Source: Yamagishiella unicocca
Lineage: Eukaryota; Chlorophyta; Chlorophyceae; Chlamydomonadales; Volvocaceae
Assembly (NCBI GenBank): GCA_003116995.1
Contig: BDSL01000033.1
Location: 496,001 to 560,000 of the forward strand
DNA length: 64,000 nucleotides
Direction: 5' to 3'
Shown: piece after piece, positions 1-13,311 of the stretch
Position numbering within the stretch: the first letter of the stretch is position 1
Layout: the number at the start of each line of letters is the position of its first letter
Notes under the pieces: generated by a model
The model's database searches: none
What the model saw: the letters and a program-made list of their open reading frames with translations, nothing else
Told to the model about the DNA's origin: nothing
Made by a program: the position numbers and the translations under genes

Positions 1-3000
1 AACAACTTTAGCTTACTAAACGGATACCCTGCCGTGCTATCGCATGATCCGGCATCTGTAACTCACGGGGCTTCTCTGAGAAGGGCAAAGGATGGCAAAC
101 GCCGACGCTGCAGAACCTTACCTGATTGAGAGATCGCTCCATGTCGCCAAGCGTACCAGGATCCTGCCCCCGCCTTACAGCCGACAGCTGCTGTTGCAAC
201 GCCGCCACATCAGCCTCGAGGCGCCGGATGGTGGCCGAGGATTCCTCCAACGCAGCGGTCAGCTCGTCCCGTCGGCCCTCCGCCATAGCCAGCCGCTGCT
301 CGAACGCCGACATGGTCAACATGTTAGCGTGGCCATAGCTGTACGGGTTGCTCGTGCCGGTACCGCCCGCTGCTACTGAACCGCCGTACGACGACTGGCA
401 CTCCTCAGCCACCGAGCCAACGCTGTCTGGCCCCTTACGGCCGCCGGTCAAGCACTCCTCCAATTGCTCTGTCAGGTGCTGATTTTCAATTTCAGCGTCT
501 TCCAACAACTGCTCGAGCTCGTCGATGCGACAAGAAGCTTTCGCAAGCTGTGCTTCGGTCGCTGCCGCGGCAGCCGCATGGGCAGCTGCCGCGGCATTCG
601 AGGAAGTGCGACTGGATGGGGCTTGCCGTTGCAGGCGACTCTGCTTCTGCAGCTCCAATATTTGAGCCTGCAGGCGGAATTTTAGGCGACTTGTTAGTGG
701 TCAACTCCTTACACAGCAAGGGCTGTACGTAAATCCCGAAAGTTGTGCTTACCCGCAACGCCTTGAGCGCCTGTGCCAAATCGTCATCATCACCGAGGCC
801 CCCAGGCTTGTCATGGATGCCTTCCCCGGCATTGCTGCCGGCGTCAAGCTGCAAAATGAGTTCGCGGGCCGCCGCTCGTGCTGCAGCAAGCTCGCGCTCA
901 GCTGCCTGGAGGCCCGAGCGCCCACGCTGGAGCGACGCCGGCCCATCTGCTTCGCTACCCTGGCTGCTGGTAGGCCGCGCGCTTCGCGTTGAGCGCATGG
1001 ATTGGCTTCGGGTCACGCCGGCGTCCTCACCGGCCTCCAACTGATCCACCTGGTCACGAAGGCTCAGCACCTCCATCGACAGCCGTTCGTTCTCGTTGTT
1101 GGAGGCCTCAAGCGCCTCAGCCAGCTCCTCCATTTCGGTGGAGAGCCGGTTGATGGTGGCTTCCACGTCGTTCTTGTCCTCCTATGGCCAGGGAAGGACA
1201 AGGGGGCGCACACGTCATCGACGAGGACAGTTCCGCTTGCCTACATACAGACGGAATATACACCAGATGGCCTCCCAGTTGCGATGATTGCAGGCCGCGC
1301 CTATCAGCCTCATAACCCATACGCATCAGCTTAGCGACCGCAATGACAACCACCCACGCATCTATCCATAATCAACTCCACGGCGCTGCGCACCTGTAAG
1401 CGTTCAACCTCCAGCCGCAAGCTGCTCACAGTGCCGCTGAGCATTGCGCGGTCATTCCGAACCTGGACCACCTCCTCCTCAAGCTCCTGCACTTCACGTT
1501 GCAGTGCTTCTACCTCAGCAAGGGTCGCCGTGGCGACCACGCCCCTGGCCACGGCCGCTCCTGCGCTCGCCTGGCTGCCTTGCTTGTTAGCTTTCAGGTC
1601 TGCTGGCTCATCCAGAGCGGTGTGCTGCACGATATGTGCACGCTCCAACTCCGCGCGTAGCAGCAGGACCGTGCTTTCAAGTTCGGCCTTCTCCTGTGGG
1701 GGCATTCAATGCAGTGGTATTAGGGTCGTGAGCAAAACAGCGATGGGCGCCGCTGCTGTAGGCTCGTACCGCATTGCCAACGACCGACGGGCGTAAGAGA
1801 AACCCCACAGAGCCCCACGGCGTTTGTTAGGCGGCGCACATGTTGACAGCACAGGACCCACCTGTGTCCAGTCCCTTTCCAGTGCCTCTCGCACCTGCAG
1901 GGCATGCGATAAGCGGCCCTGCAGGTCCTGGAGCTCCCGATCTGCCGCGCGAGGGACGCGTGGCAGGCTACCTGTCCGACCTGGGCCCGCCTGCTGAGAG
2001 GCGACGGCAAGACTGGCCTGTAACCCCGCAACGGTCGTCTCAAGTGAAGCATTGCGAGTGCGCAGCTGCTCCACTTCAGCATGCCAGCCGCGGTGCCAGT
2101 GGCCAGGTCCTGCGCCAACATCGCCGACGACAGCCACGTTTTCGTCCATGGAGCTCTCTGCGTCATCCGAGTCGCTCCGGTTCCCGCGAGCATACGACAG
2201 CTCCCCGTTGCTGGCGCCACCGTCGCGCTGGCTCTGGAGTGCACGCGAGCTTGACACCACCTCGCTGGCTGTACGTGACTGTGTTTCCATCAGCTGCACT
2301 CGCAGCCCTGAAAGCGAGGCCTCAAGCCGGGATATCTCATGCCGCAGCTCCACGACCTCCGTGGTATCAGCTGGCTGCAGCTGCTGCTGCCACGAGGATG
2401 CTGCTGCTGCTGTGGCGGCCACCGTCGTCGCCGCAAGTTCCCTCGTGGATTCTTCGCGCGCGCGCTCCGCAGCTGCGGCTGCATCGTCCGCTCTGCGTTC
2501 GGCATCCTTTGCCCTGCGCTCCGCATCCTCCAGCTGGAACTCGGCGTGGCCCGCTTTGCCCTCAGCGAGCGCGGCCCTGCGACCGGCGTCCTCCGCCTTG
2601 CGCTCAGCTTCCAAAGCCGTGAGGTTCGCATCCTCCACTCTCCGCCCAAGCTCTGCCGCTCTGCTTTCAGCGTCTTGTGCTTTGCGCTCCAACTCGTCAG
2701 CTTTCTGCTCAGCGTCCACTGCTCTGCGCTGCCAGTCCTCCGCCCGACGCTCGGCGGCCTCGATCCTGCGGTCGTTCGTGGCGGCCACGGCCTCAAGCTG
2801 CCGCGTGAGCTGTTCCGCCTGCAGCTCCAGCCGTGCTTTATCAGCCAACAGGCCGTCAGCATAGTCCGACCACTCCTTAATGATGGTGTCCGCCTCAGAC
2901 AGCTCAGCAAGCTGGGCTTGCAGCCTGGCAACCTCCGCTTGCAGATTGGAGCACTCCAGCTCAAGCTCGTCTGCTCGATCCCTGCCAGACTGCCGACGCG

Positions 3001-6000
3001 ACATCAGGCGGTTGGCACTGGCGTCAGCGATGATGGCTGAAGCCGCCACCGCGCCACCCGCAGAGCGCATGTCCTCCACCTGCTTGCCCAGCCACGCCTT
3101 GTCAGCTTTGAGCTGCTCTTTGTCAGCTTTAAGGAGCTCCACTTGCCGCCGTAGGTCAGTGCGATCGGCCTTCAACTGGGCCACCAGCGACTCAAACTCA
3201 TGCCAGTTGCCTTCGTTAGTGCCAGCTGTTGCCGCCAGCCGCGCTGCAGCTGACCCCACGAAAGCGGCGCGCACATCGCCCGGCGTATCGGAGGCGCTTG
3301 CATCCTCATCAGCTGTACGAGGTGATACTGTTGCAGAAGATAGCGTCCGCAGGCTGCTTCGCAGCTCGTCGTTTTGCCGGCGCAGATCCGTGATTGTTGC
3401 AGTCTTGAACTGCTCCAGTCCGGCCTTCTCGGCTGTCAATTGGTCCACCTGCTGCCGCAATTCCTCAACCAGCTGCTGAGCGGCAGCCAGCTCAGTGTGA
3501 GAGTGGCGTTGGTTCGCTAGCTGCTCCTGGAGCTTGTCGCGCTCGGCTGAAACCTGCTGGACGCGAGACAGCAGCTCATGCGGCTTCACTTTTGCTGGCA
3601 TACCGGCGCCTCCGCTGGCCCCGTCGGCGAACAAAGCATCCCCTGAGGCGCTCACACGGCCAGAAGAAGACACCTTTTCCGAAAGCCCGACAAGCCTGCA
3701 AACCACGGCGTCGTCGAATGGGGGATAACGGTCAGCCCAACGTGACAGACAACGCATGTACACATGCCGTTGGCATCGAAATGGGTTGGTAACGAAACGA
3801 TGGACGCTGCCAGCACTGGGCATACCTGGCTTCCGCCTCCCGCAGCTCCGATGACTTGAGCGCGAAGGCATTGCAGAGACAGCGGACTCCAACGGCCAGA
3901 TGCGCTAACTGCGATAACCCCTGCGAAGCCCGACGTAGGTGGCATCACGAAATGTTACTTAAGATAGCTATCGGAAGAGAGCACGGCTCCCAAGTTAAGA
4001 AGCGTTACAGCACCCACCGTGCTGTTCCAGAAGCTCTCGACGCCTCGTACATCTCGAAGTTGGACGTGGATGTCGCTCACCATATCCGCCGCCGCTTCTT
4101 GCGCGACCTCGTTCTGCCGTGCCACGAAGGATGGCTGTACTCTTAAGACTGACAGTTGGCTACGGGGAGAGCCCCGCGCCTAGAGGTTTGCTTTTCCGAC
4201 CAGGACTTTTGCATTATGTTCAAAGATACAAATGCTGCTGGCAAAGCTGCCGGCCTTCTGTTTTAGATGCTGCAAACTGGGCTGCCATAGCTGCTACCTG
4301 CCATGATCCCTTTTTGTGCAGTGTTTGGATTGCAGATGGCGTGTGCACGCATGTGTAATGCTGTCTGCACTGGACGATCGACTACATGCATGTGTATGTA
4401 CACGCGAACGATACGAAATTAATGTTCAGCGTAAAGAAGGACGACTCCGCTGCTATACACTTACCAGTTTTTGAAGCCGCGCATTCTCCTCCTACACGAT
4501 ATTCAATACGCAGCACAAAGCCGCTGTGTAAGGTTTAGCGCACATGTTTGGCGACAGCATGCAATGCCAAAGCAGCATGCGTCCACACATTTGGCATATC
4601 CACACATTTGGGCATGCCAGACAATCGTGCATCAACTCGTGCATCAACAATCGCCTCCTGGTACCAACCTGAAGCTCCTCGAGTTTTTCTCGAAGCTCCT
4701 CCAGTTCCGCCTCGTCTTCGGAGTTCCGCCGGCCGTTATTGGCGGCACTCGTAGCGGCCAAAACAGCGGCACTGGTATCCCATGCTGAGACATCTTCCAG
4801 CTGTCGCTTAAGACGAGCGATCTGGAAGCAGGGGCGTGGCAGAGAAAGATGTGAAGCTGGCATTCCGTCCAGCAGTGAACTCATCCCAGAACGCTTGCGC
4901 CCGCACACCCGATGGATGCGTACGGCACTGAAAGCTGCTTGCGCACCTCTTCTTGCAGTGCCTTGTTTTCCTGCTGGTGCTTCGTCGCCAAACGCAAGCT
5001 GTCGTCAATCATCTTGTTGGCTTCGGCTAGCTTGGCCTCTCCCGACTGCGTGTACATAACAACTTAGCAAACTGTGCCAATACAAAGTCATGCCCACACA
5101 CGCTATCGCTATGCTCAAGAGTGCAAACGCAGTACGCACCTGGCGTGCTGTGATAGCAGCCGCGTGCTCAGCCTCCAGCTTAGCAGTGCGTGACTTGAGC
5201 AAGGCCTCCTGCTCGTGCAACTCAGATTGTAAACGCCTGAGCTCTTCATCGCTGCATCCACACGCAAACAAACGGAGGATTGACGACATCGTAGGCTTGG
5301 GGCTTGTCAGTAAGCACCCGATGGCCATGATGTGCTCGCAGCAATGGTACCAGCCAACGTTATTAGGTTAATGACGACCTTTTAGTTTTGCCTCAACCAC
5401 CAGCACAGCAGACGGTGGCAACCTCCCAGGTAACGGTTTCGCAGCGCTTTTTTTCTCACCCGGCAGCAGCACCACGGCCACTGCTGCTTGCCGCCTCCTG
5501 AAGCTCCGCAATTTCCGTCCGGTGCCGCTCGTCTATCTCTGCAATCTCAGCTAAGTGGCGCGCCATGAGTTCCTTTACTTCGTCCTGGTACATGGCCTCC
5601 ATGTCCTTGATTTCCGCCTGGTACTTGGCCTCCATCTCCCTCATCTGGGTGAACAGCTCCGTTACGTCGCCCTGTACCAGAGCCTCCATTATAACATCGT
5701 GGCTAGGAGTCCCGCACACCTCATGCATCTTCCAATGATGTGCTTGCGTGCAATCGATCCCCATTGCTCAGCCGAGAGATGGTGCAAATGCCGACTGATG
5801 AGTGCGTATGGTATGCTAACAGTGACGTGCGTTAAGATAGCATGTGCAGCTAGGTACAAGAGCTTGGGGGACCGTCTTCCATCCCAACCAGTCCTCCCAT
5901 TCGACCCGTGGGCCAGTAATGTCTGTACCTCAGCCAGCTGGTCTTCAAGATCGGCAATCTTGTCCACGTACTTCTGCATCTTCTTGCTTAGCTCGCTTTT

Positions 6001-8423
6001 GGCCGCCTGCTCATCAGCCAGTTGCTGCTCTAACTGCGCGGCTCGTTGGCGCAGCTGTTCAAGCTCCGCAGCCCCGCCCTAGCCAATCAATAGGGGAAAG
6101 ACAAAATCATTCAGGAATACGGGTAGGATGCCATGCATAGGATTGCCGTACAAAAAAGTTGGTTGGGAGTGGACGTCGGCATTTGGTCAGGAAACGGTGA
6201 AACCCGCAGTGTCGCCAAGCAAGGGGTAAGAAGCAAAAACACATATCGAGTCACCGATGTCCTACGAAAACCCACAGGCAGCATCCATGCAAAGGTCGGG
6301 GCGGTGTGACGTTGGTGTGCGGTAAACAAGGACATCAGCGCGAGTGTGCGGCGAGTAATGCAAAAAAAACTACCTTAGACGATCCGGCTCTGGCCAACGC
6401 AGACGAGCTTTTTACTGTGGATGCCTCCGGCGCCTCAACTGCTCTTGACCGTGCCTTAGTTGCCGCGGCAGGCGGCGGCACGTCCCGAACTGATGGCCCG
6501 TAGTCGTCGTAATCCTCGTCCTCGTCCTCGTCTTCCGCTGGCGGAGGCGGCGCCGCTTTGGACTTGTGCTTACTGACAGTGGAAGCTACCTCCGCGGTTG
6601 CTAACGCTGCACCGGCTGCTGCAGCCACTCCAGCGACTTTTCCAGGCCCCGACTTTCCGGCCGCAGCTGCCGTAGCGTTCCTGGGCTTGGTGGTGAACAG
6701 GTCGTTACGCAACGAGTCGTCATCCTCCTCGGCCACTGGCGGCGGCGTCGAAGCCTTGCCGGCCTTACTGCTGATGGGCTTACTGGACGAGGGCCCCGCC
6801 GCCGATGTTGCTGCAGTAGCTGCTCCTGCGGCCGCTCCGCGCCCGGAGGGACTGGCAGTCTTTTTGGTGGAAAACAGGGAGGCTTTCATGCCATCCAGGG
6901 ACTCATCCGGCTCTGTAGACTTGGTAGAGGCCTTCGCCTTGCCGGTCGGTTTTGGCGGTTCCGAGTCCTGCGCACGCATGGAGGATTCGATTCGGTTCAG
7001 CAGAGAACCAAGCGATATGATACATTCTGCCACGCCTGCTTACTAGATCTTTAGCGCGATGGTCTCCAATTAGCCCATTGCGCGACAACCAGTGCAGCAC
7101 AAATCCCTATTTGCCTTACTCTTACCGAGATGTCCGAGTTGAGAGGCGACACATCCTCGTCGTCCTCCCATACTTTTGGCTGCACCTTCTTGGTTGCCGG
7201 CTTCGCCACCTTCCGTGCAAACGGATTGGCTTCTTCCTCCTCCGCCTCGCCCTCCGGCTGCTGCCGGGCATGGGGCTTCTTCCTGCTCGCCTTCGCGGCA
7301 GGCGGTGTCACCTCCGGCTGTGGCTCCGGCTGTTCCTCCAAGTCGGATGCGTCCTCCTCTGCCGTAGGTGGCAGGGGCTTGCGGTGGCGGCTGCTCTCCG
7401 GTTTGCTGCTGCGGCCCGACGTGCCGGCTCCTGACCCATCGTCGCGCCTGCTTTTCGACCTTTTGCTAAACTTGGCGTGCTCGTCATCGCCGAACCCTGT
7501 AAGGAAAGGCCCCAGACCGTTACTGCCATGAACGTTACCAAGCCGTCAGTGTTACCCTGAGTGCGCAGGGGTTGCCCAAATACACGCGGCAATACATCAT
7601 ACGCTGCGCCGGTACTATTTAGTGCATCAAAGGGTAGGCGACATCGCCGCCACGCGTCTCACCGTCAAGGTCCTGCTCCCGGACAGAGCCGTGATCGGAT
7701 GTGAGGCCGGTGATGCCGGAGACCTCGGTCAATCCGTCCTCGTTTGCGTCCCCAAGGAAGACTGTCGTAATAACCATCTTCAGATAGCCCGTGGTGGTGC
7801 CCCCCACCTTGAACGGGATGGGGATCATGGCATTTTGCGTCGTGTTCTCATCTCGGCAATACTTAGCCATATCATGAGATGCCTTTCCGATCGTGACCGG
7901 GGTGTCGCTGCTGTTCTTTCCAGGCACCTGGACCTTGAATTCGTACTCCTGCAGGAAACATGGTCGGCTACTTCGGCAGACGTAGCCCTGCTTCGGGCTG
8001 CCCCTGGTAGGTGCAAGTGCAAAACACCAAGTAACGGTGTATGTGTGCCGTGTGCCCCACGCACCTTGGCCTCCATTTTCCCTGATTTGTCCCGATAGAT
8101 AGTTGTGACCTGGGTCAGGGTCTGCTTGAATGACGCCACGCCTATGTAATGGGTGGAGGCGAACGGGAGATGAGGAGTCGGTGCGATCGCACGAAGGTAA
8201 ATTATCAAATAGTAACATTGACAGAACAGCTGCCTTGAGGGCTTTAGGACCCACTTCCTCTGACGTCCTTGATGTCCGTAATCTGCATTTTGGCGCTCCT
8301 CGCCCACACCACACGGCATTTCTTGATGGATGTGGGCAGGTTCTCCAGCTGAGTAACTTGCACGTCAATTTTATACTTGAGTCCATGGCCACCTTTCCCT
8401 GCCCGCAGAATCTTGCCAAACAT
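1..8423 (-). CDS. NT-C2 domain coiled-coil protein (3' end outside window)
   Basis: Multi-exon gene with its start at 8423 and its 3' end beyond base 1. The first exons (8255-8423, 8065-8141, 7663-7948) encode MFGKILRAGKGGHGLKYK, a conserved LP..KKCRVVWAR stretch and a TxIYRDKSGKMEAKEYEF segment. This is the pattern of the EEIG1/EHBP1-type N-terminal C2 domain, which binds membranes or scaffolds. Exons 7126-7496 and 6374-7035 encode an acidic, Ala/Ser/Pro-rich linker. The rest is long heptad coiled coil: 5929-6078, about 5463-5684, 5143-5250, 4949-5047, 4672-4828, a 27-base exon 4465-4491, the large exon 1862-3695, about 1397-1692, 750-1183 and 116-671. The 1862-3695 exon has repeated AERRAEDA/AERKAEDA-like units. 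The architecture resembles plant 'myosin heavy chain-related' NT-C2 proteins. A scaffold role at a membrane or cytoskeleton is inference. The phase at the 7126/7035 junction did not close, so a small exon or a different splice site may be missing. Confidence 0.75.
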
Positions 8424-8887
8424 GGCGCTAAGCCGCTAGCGCAGGGACCCTCCACGGGTCCCCTTGCGCTGGGCCGCAGTCAGGACGAGACTCTCGGTCA
8501 GGAGGTGACCAGGCGGAATTGAAGCGCTTGACAACGTGTAAATCAATTAAGTTAAGGCTACAACAGCACCTACTACGGTAAGTCAGGAAGCGGAGTAGCC
8601 TGCTGCTGGAAGGTTAGACTATTGACCAGAAGGCAAAGAATGGTCAGCGCTTGAGAATGGTTCCTACAACTCCAATTGATACATAGACGTTCACGTAGCC
8701 ATGTCCTATTGTTTAGTGCTGGGGCTGCATGGGGGCTTTGCCGTGCAGGACAGGGGAACCAGGGACCACCTTCCATGTTTGAGAAGTTTGCATTAGGTTT
8801 GTGCAGGTTATCACTTAACGCTTTGGCACAATTTAGGATAGAGCCGGTGTCCACGTATCTGTGAACGTGGCTACTGATTCAAGCACG
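8424..8887. promoter_or_regulatory. divergent intergenic region between NT-C2 gene and BIG1-like gene
   Basis: About 460 bases lie between the two divergent start codons, so both promoters and 5' UTRs must sit here. I see no convincing TATA box or repeat and no coding signal. Confidence 0.4.
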
Positions 8888-10640
8888 ATGAAGCTGTGCT
8901 TTGCTTTGGCACTCTTCCTGCTTCCAGCAGCACTAGCTGGCAGCCCTGGATCCTTGGGTGTTTCGTCCCCGCTACTGTTATGGAGCAACCGGGGCGTGAT
9001 TGGCCACGGAAAGCACGTCTCTTACCAGGTAATCCCATCAGATGCGGCGACCCCAACCTCCTAAGTCGCAAGCAACGCGTTTTATTTGCCATATATACAA
9101 TGGAACCATTCGGACAGGTCCTGCCGAACGTGGAGGAGGTGGCAACTGAGCTTGTACTTGGCGCCTTGGGCAAAGCTGGAGAGGCCAGCGCTTCCCGCGT
9201 TCACGGGTTTGACGGGGAAGCTCTGGATGTAGAGGAGATTCGTACGGTGGTGGTGTTCATTGGGAGTCAGGTGTGTGTTCTCGGACCCCTGTCGCTTGAA
9301 GCTAGGTCGGCTAGCCCCTTGCCGCTGTCGCTCACGTCTCATGCTATGCGCTTCCTGGGATAATCGTCTGCAGCTGGATGCCGCGGACATGCGCAGCCGC
9401 ACCGATGCCGTACACGCCCTGGACTCAGTCCTGACTGGCGCAGTGTCGTCACTGGCTATGCCCTACACAACGAGTCAGGTGCGCAGACTGCCTAAATGGT
9501 TAGAAGAATCGATGGAGAAAGCAGGGGGGGGGCTTGGATAGGGTACCCTTACGAAAGTTGGACTTTCCTCTGCGTGGAGCACCACCTCCTGGCATCGGGA
9601 GGAACCTGAATATACCCTACTTCCATTTACAGGGAGCATCTATCCGTGAGAAAGTGTGCAGCAAGCTGGACGACGCCAGCATTCAGCACGAGGTGGGGGA
9701 AACGCCGCTCTGCTGGCTTGCCTAATATGCCTCAACCAAAGGCCGTCTTTTGCCAGAAGGAACACCAGCTGCTAAGTAGCGTTCCCACTGGATCCTGCAG
9801 GTCGTGGGGTGCTCCTCGCCGTCCACTGACATCAAGACTGACGTCGCGGCTGCCCTCGCTAAGGGCAGCAACGCCCAGCTACACGTTGTCATTGCGTGCT
9901 CGCATGTGGAGAACATGCAAGGAAACACAAACGCTGGCCTGGTGCTGGAGGTTGAGCAGCTCGAGGCCGTGCGCTCGGCTGTGGAGGACGCTGGGGTGAA
10001 CCACGTGTTTGTTTACGCGTCTCAGGCACAGGCCGAAAGCACCATTACGGCAGCGAACGGCAGGAAGCGGCGCACCCTACTGGCTTACACGGGATTCGGC
10101 CCTTACCAGACCTGCGGAACGCTCTGCCAGGTATGTGTCTAGCTTTTAACTGCCATCTGTCGTCTATGATGTTTCCAGACAGCTGCCACGCGTGAGGAGT
10201 ACAAGACGCGTTGGTGTTTTTGTGTTGCATTGCTGCTGTCGGTCTAATAGTTGTGCCTGGGCCTCGAGAAGGCATGGACGACAAACCGATGTGATAACGC
10301 AACTTTCGTCTTGCGCGCACAGACCCAAGTCCGGTGGCTGGAGGGCATGCTGGCCATGCTGGTCTTGGCGCTGGCGTCGTGCGCAGGTACGTCAGGGCTG
10401 CCTCATGTTAACGGTTTATTACTAAATATCGGTCGAGCATTCAAGCGTGTATTGCCACGTCGTGATCTGCCGCGCAGCAAGCTCAATTGTCCTCTGCTGC
10501 CGCTTTAGTCGCGTCCGTCAAAATTGGCATCTCCTGATAACGTTCCCTCTGCTGTCGCACCCTCAGGTCTCGTATGCCTCTACGTGCTGGACACGCCCAC
10601 ACGGTTCGAGTCACCAAAGGAGGTCGCTCCCCAGCAATAA
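8888..10640 (+). CDS. BIG1/Ac45 (V-ATPase S1)-like type I membrane protein
   Basis: Seven exons: 8888-9028, 9118-9270, 9374-9478, 9633-9692, 9801-10130, 10323-10386, 10567-10640. They join in frame to 308 aa. Residues 1-17 are a clear signal peptide (MKLCFALALFLLPAALA). The luminal part has a RTVVVFIGSQ strand. Near the C-terminus CQTQVRWLEGML leads into one transmembrane helix (MLAMLVLALASCAGLVCLYVL) and a short tail, DTPTRFESPKE. A TM segment followed by a D/QTPTRFE-type motif marks the BIG1/VOA1/Ac45 family, accessory to the V-ATPase Vo sector in the ER/Golgi system. The luminal domain is the divergent part, so family membership rests mainly on topology and the C-terminal motif. A TGTAA signal follows at 10774. 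Confidence 0.75.
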
Positions 10641-10773
10641 TAGAATTGCGTGTCATGGTGGTACTCCAAATCGGTGCCATGGCCGTCCGAACCCTTACGG
10701 ATCATGCATGCGACCCTCAAGTTTGACGGTTGCATGATATCGGGCTCGCCATATTGATGTGAACGTCATCCAG

Positions 10774-10784
10774 TGTAACTTACA
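10774..10784. terminator. facing polyadenylation signals of two convergent genes
   Basis: TGTAA on the + strand at 10774-10778 and TTACA (TGTAA on the - strand) at 10780-10784 lie almost on top of each other. They sit between the stop codons at 10640 (+) and 10822 (-). Confidence 0.55.
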
Positions 10785-10821
10785 TGCTGTTTCCGCAGAG
10801 CTAGCTCAAAACCTAGGCCAT

Positions 10822-13311
10822 CTAAACCACTGCAGTGGTCACTCTGCCATCCTGCGTTTGCCCAGCAACCGAACAGCTCTGCAAATGTGACGACAGCGCC
10901 GTCGCTAGATCGTTCCGACCCATCGCCTGGGCACTTCGAAGGGTAGCCTCGGCAGTGTAGGCATCTAACGTCGTCGCATGCTGCAACACGACGTCAGCCA
11001 TCCTGTTCAGCAGCAGCTCCTTCCGGTTCATGACCTGTCACGGTGTCGCAGACGCGCGCATTTAACATGCTATGTTGGCAGGTAGAACACAACAGGTCTG
11101 TCCGGATTGCGGATCCCCATAACGGTACACTGTCATCAACAACTGCCCTGGTGGATTTCCCACGCTTATTGACGCAAATGTGCTCCGAGTTATGTGCAGC
11201 CGCTCACCTGGCCTATCACCAGAAGCCTCGCTGCATCTACAGGTTGCAGCTCCTCCTCGTGCGCGGCGGCCAGCATTAGGACCTCCTCAGCCGCCGCTGG
11301 GTCCTCCACGCCCTGGCGTGCGCAGAGGTACAGGACTTCAAGAACTGCGCCAGGATACCGATATTTGCCGCCCCGGATTATGGTCGTCTCCAGGTGCCGT
11401 GCCGAAGCAACCGCCAGTTGGAAGTGGGCATGGCCTGCGCTGCCCAGGAGCCTGAGAACATGAAGCAGCTGCATGTCACTGCAGCCCGGAAGTAGCCTCT
11501 CTGCCCGGAAAGCAAGTGCAGAGAGAACCTCCTGCATAACAACAAGAACATGGATCAGTGGCCGTGGAATATGTTGATGTTATGTGCGTCGCAATCCCGC
11601 TTCTCCATGGCATTATCCTTAAAGTCACTTGTGTGTGGTGTCATTCGACAATTTGCAGAATTAATGTGTACCCTGGCCCAAACACACGGCTTGCCCAGTG
11701 CCAGAACCAACCGCACCAATAGACCCGCGACTCAGTCTCACCTTGTCGCCGTAACCAAACATGTGCAAACCCCGGCACACGAGTGCAAGAGTGTCCTCCC
11801 GGATGATGGGCAAGCGTTTCATCAGCGCGGCCGCCAACACGGACACAAGCTCCAGGTCACCCGGGCTGCGGCGGCCCAGCTTGCCAAACGCGAGCAGTAC
11901 GCGGGCCATGCAGATGGGGTCGGCCCCAATCACGGGCTCCGCCAGGATGCTAGCCTGAACCCCATCCATCAATGGGGCGTGGTGGTAGGCCATGTTGCCC
12001 AACGCCTCGAGCGCGGAAGACACCTCCCAGTCACTGCAGTTGGCCAAGGAACGCAGCATAGCGTCGCCAAGCACCTGGAACAGCTCGGGGTCGCGGTAGT
12101 CGAGCCTGCTGCATGCCCACAGCGCCGTGGCCACGTCCTGCGGCGCCACCAGCAGTGCCTGGCCCATAATGTTGCTTGCCAGGTCGCTGAACAGGTCGGG
12201 TCGAAGCACCCCGGCTTTGGCGAACGCCCAAAAAACGGCCGAGCATCCAGCAGGAAGCAGGAATGCAGTGCCGGTGCTGAGGAGCTGGTCAGCAATCATG
12301 TTGAAGATGTGCGGGTCCTTGTGGCCAAGGCTCGCCAGGCCCCATGCGCACATCTGGAGCTCCCGCTGCTGCATGGAGCCAAATCGCTCCCGCAGCAGCG
12401 GCACGAGCCGCTCCATCAGGTGCGGGTCCTGGTAACCAAGCTTGGCCAGTCCTTGCAGCAGCTGGGCAAAGTCCACCCCGTGGCCATGCACGCGCAGCGG
12501 CTCCATGTCCCCCTTCGTAACCGCAAGCAGCACGTCCGGCAGTGAGGCCATGTGGCTAACGATCCCCTGGCGGCGCAGCTCGCCGAACGCCCAGATCGTG
12601 CAGGCGGCCTGGCGCGGAAAAAAGTGTTCGACATGCGCCGGAAGGAGCGCATCAAGAAGGGCTGCAAGCCGCGCTCCGTCCTCCACGTGGCTTTGCTTCG
12701 GCTGTGCGCCGTGCTTGAGGCGCGCACGAGGCAGGCCAGGCGTGGGCACCACGACCGCGTCGCTCCGATCCACAAGGTCCGCTGGCCGGTATTGTATGAG
12801 GCGGGGAAGGCGCGCCACTGCTGCTGCCACATGCACGGCGTCGAAACGGTCCGAGTGCGTCGATACCAGGTGCTGCAAGCGTTTCAGTGATTTGGCGCTG
12901 CGGACGGCGGCGAGCAGCTGCGTGTATGTGGTGGGCTCCCCGCTGAAGTCGTCATGCTCGGGCTCCGGCACCGGCACGTAACGTACGGTGGGTTTGTTGT
13001 TGATAGCGTAGGAGCGCACCTGAAGCGTTCGCGGCCAGGATCCAGCAAGGACGGGGTTCTGCACGCGGAGGTGCCGTCCCGGTCAGTTAACGAGGGTACG
13101 CGCTGTTCCGACTCGACTACGCCGGTACATGGCACTTTACCTGCTGTGAGGTAGAGCAAATATCCGGCCCCACATCTATTTCTTCTACCAGGTATGTCCT
13201 GCGTGGGCCAGATCGCACGGTGGTTATCCTTCCACGCCCGCGACCGCCACTTAACAGGGTGCTTCGAACACTGTGACCCAGTACCTGCTTATTGTGCTGC
13301 CTCCAAGGCAT
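10822..13311 (-). CDS. organelle-targeted helical-repeat protein (OPR/FASTK-like)
   Basis: Four exons (13141-13311, 11742-13058, 11208-11531, 10822-11034), all phase 0, giving 674 aa. The N-terminus is Arg/Ser-rich and poor in acidic residues (MPWRQHNKQVLGHSVRSTLL), as in a mitochondrial or plastid transit peptide. The body is built of repeated helical pairs of about 35-40 residues with motifs such as LLQGLAKLGYQDPHLMERL, WAFAKAGVLRPDLFSDL and ALWACSRLDYRDPELFQVL. These resemble the FASTK/octotricopeptide-type repeats that bind organellar RNA or serve as structural parts of algal mitoribosomes and ATP synthase. I see no RAP domain at the C-terminus. Which organelle it enters and which RNA or complex it binds cannot be told from the sequence. 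The start at 13311 is preferred because its frame joins phase 0 to the long exon. Confidence 0.65.

Noticed and set aside
1840..2864. Long + strand frames of 260-270 aa
   Set aside because: They mirror the coiled-coil exon on the other strand and are Ser/Arg-rich without a domain.
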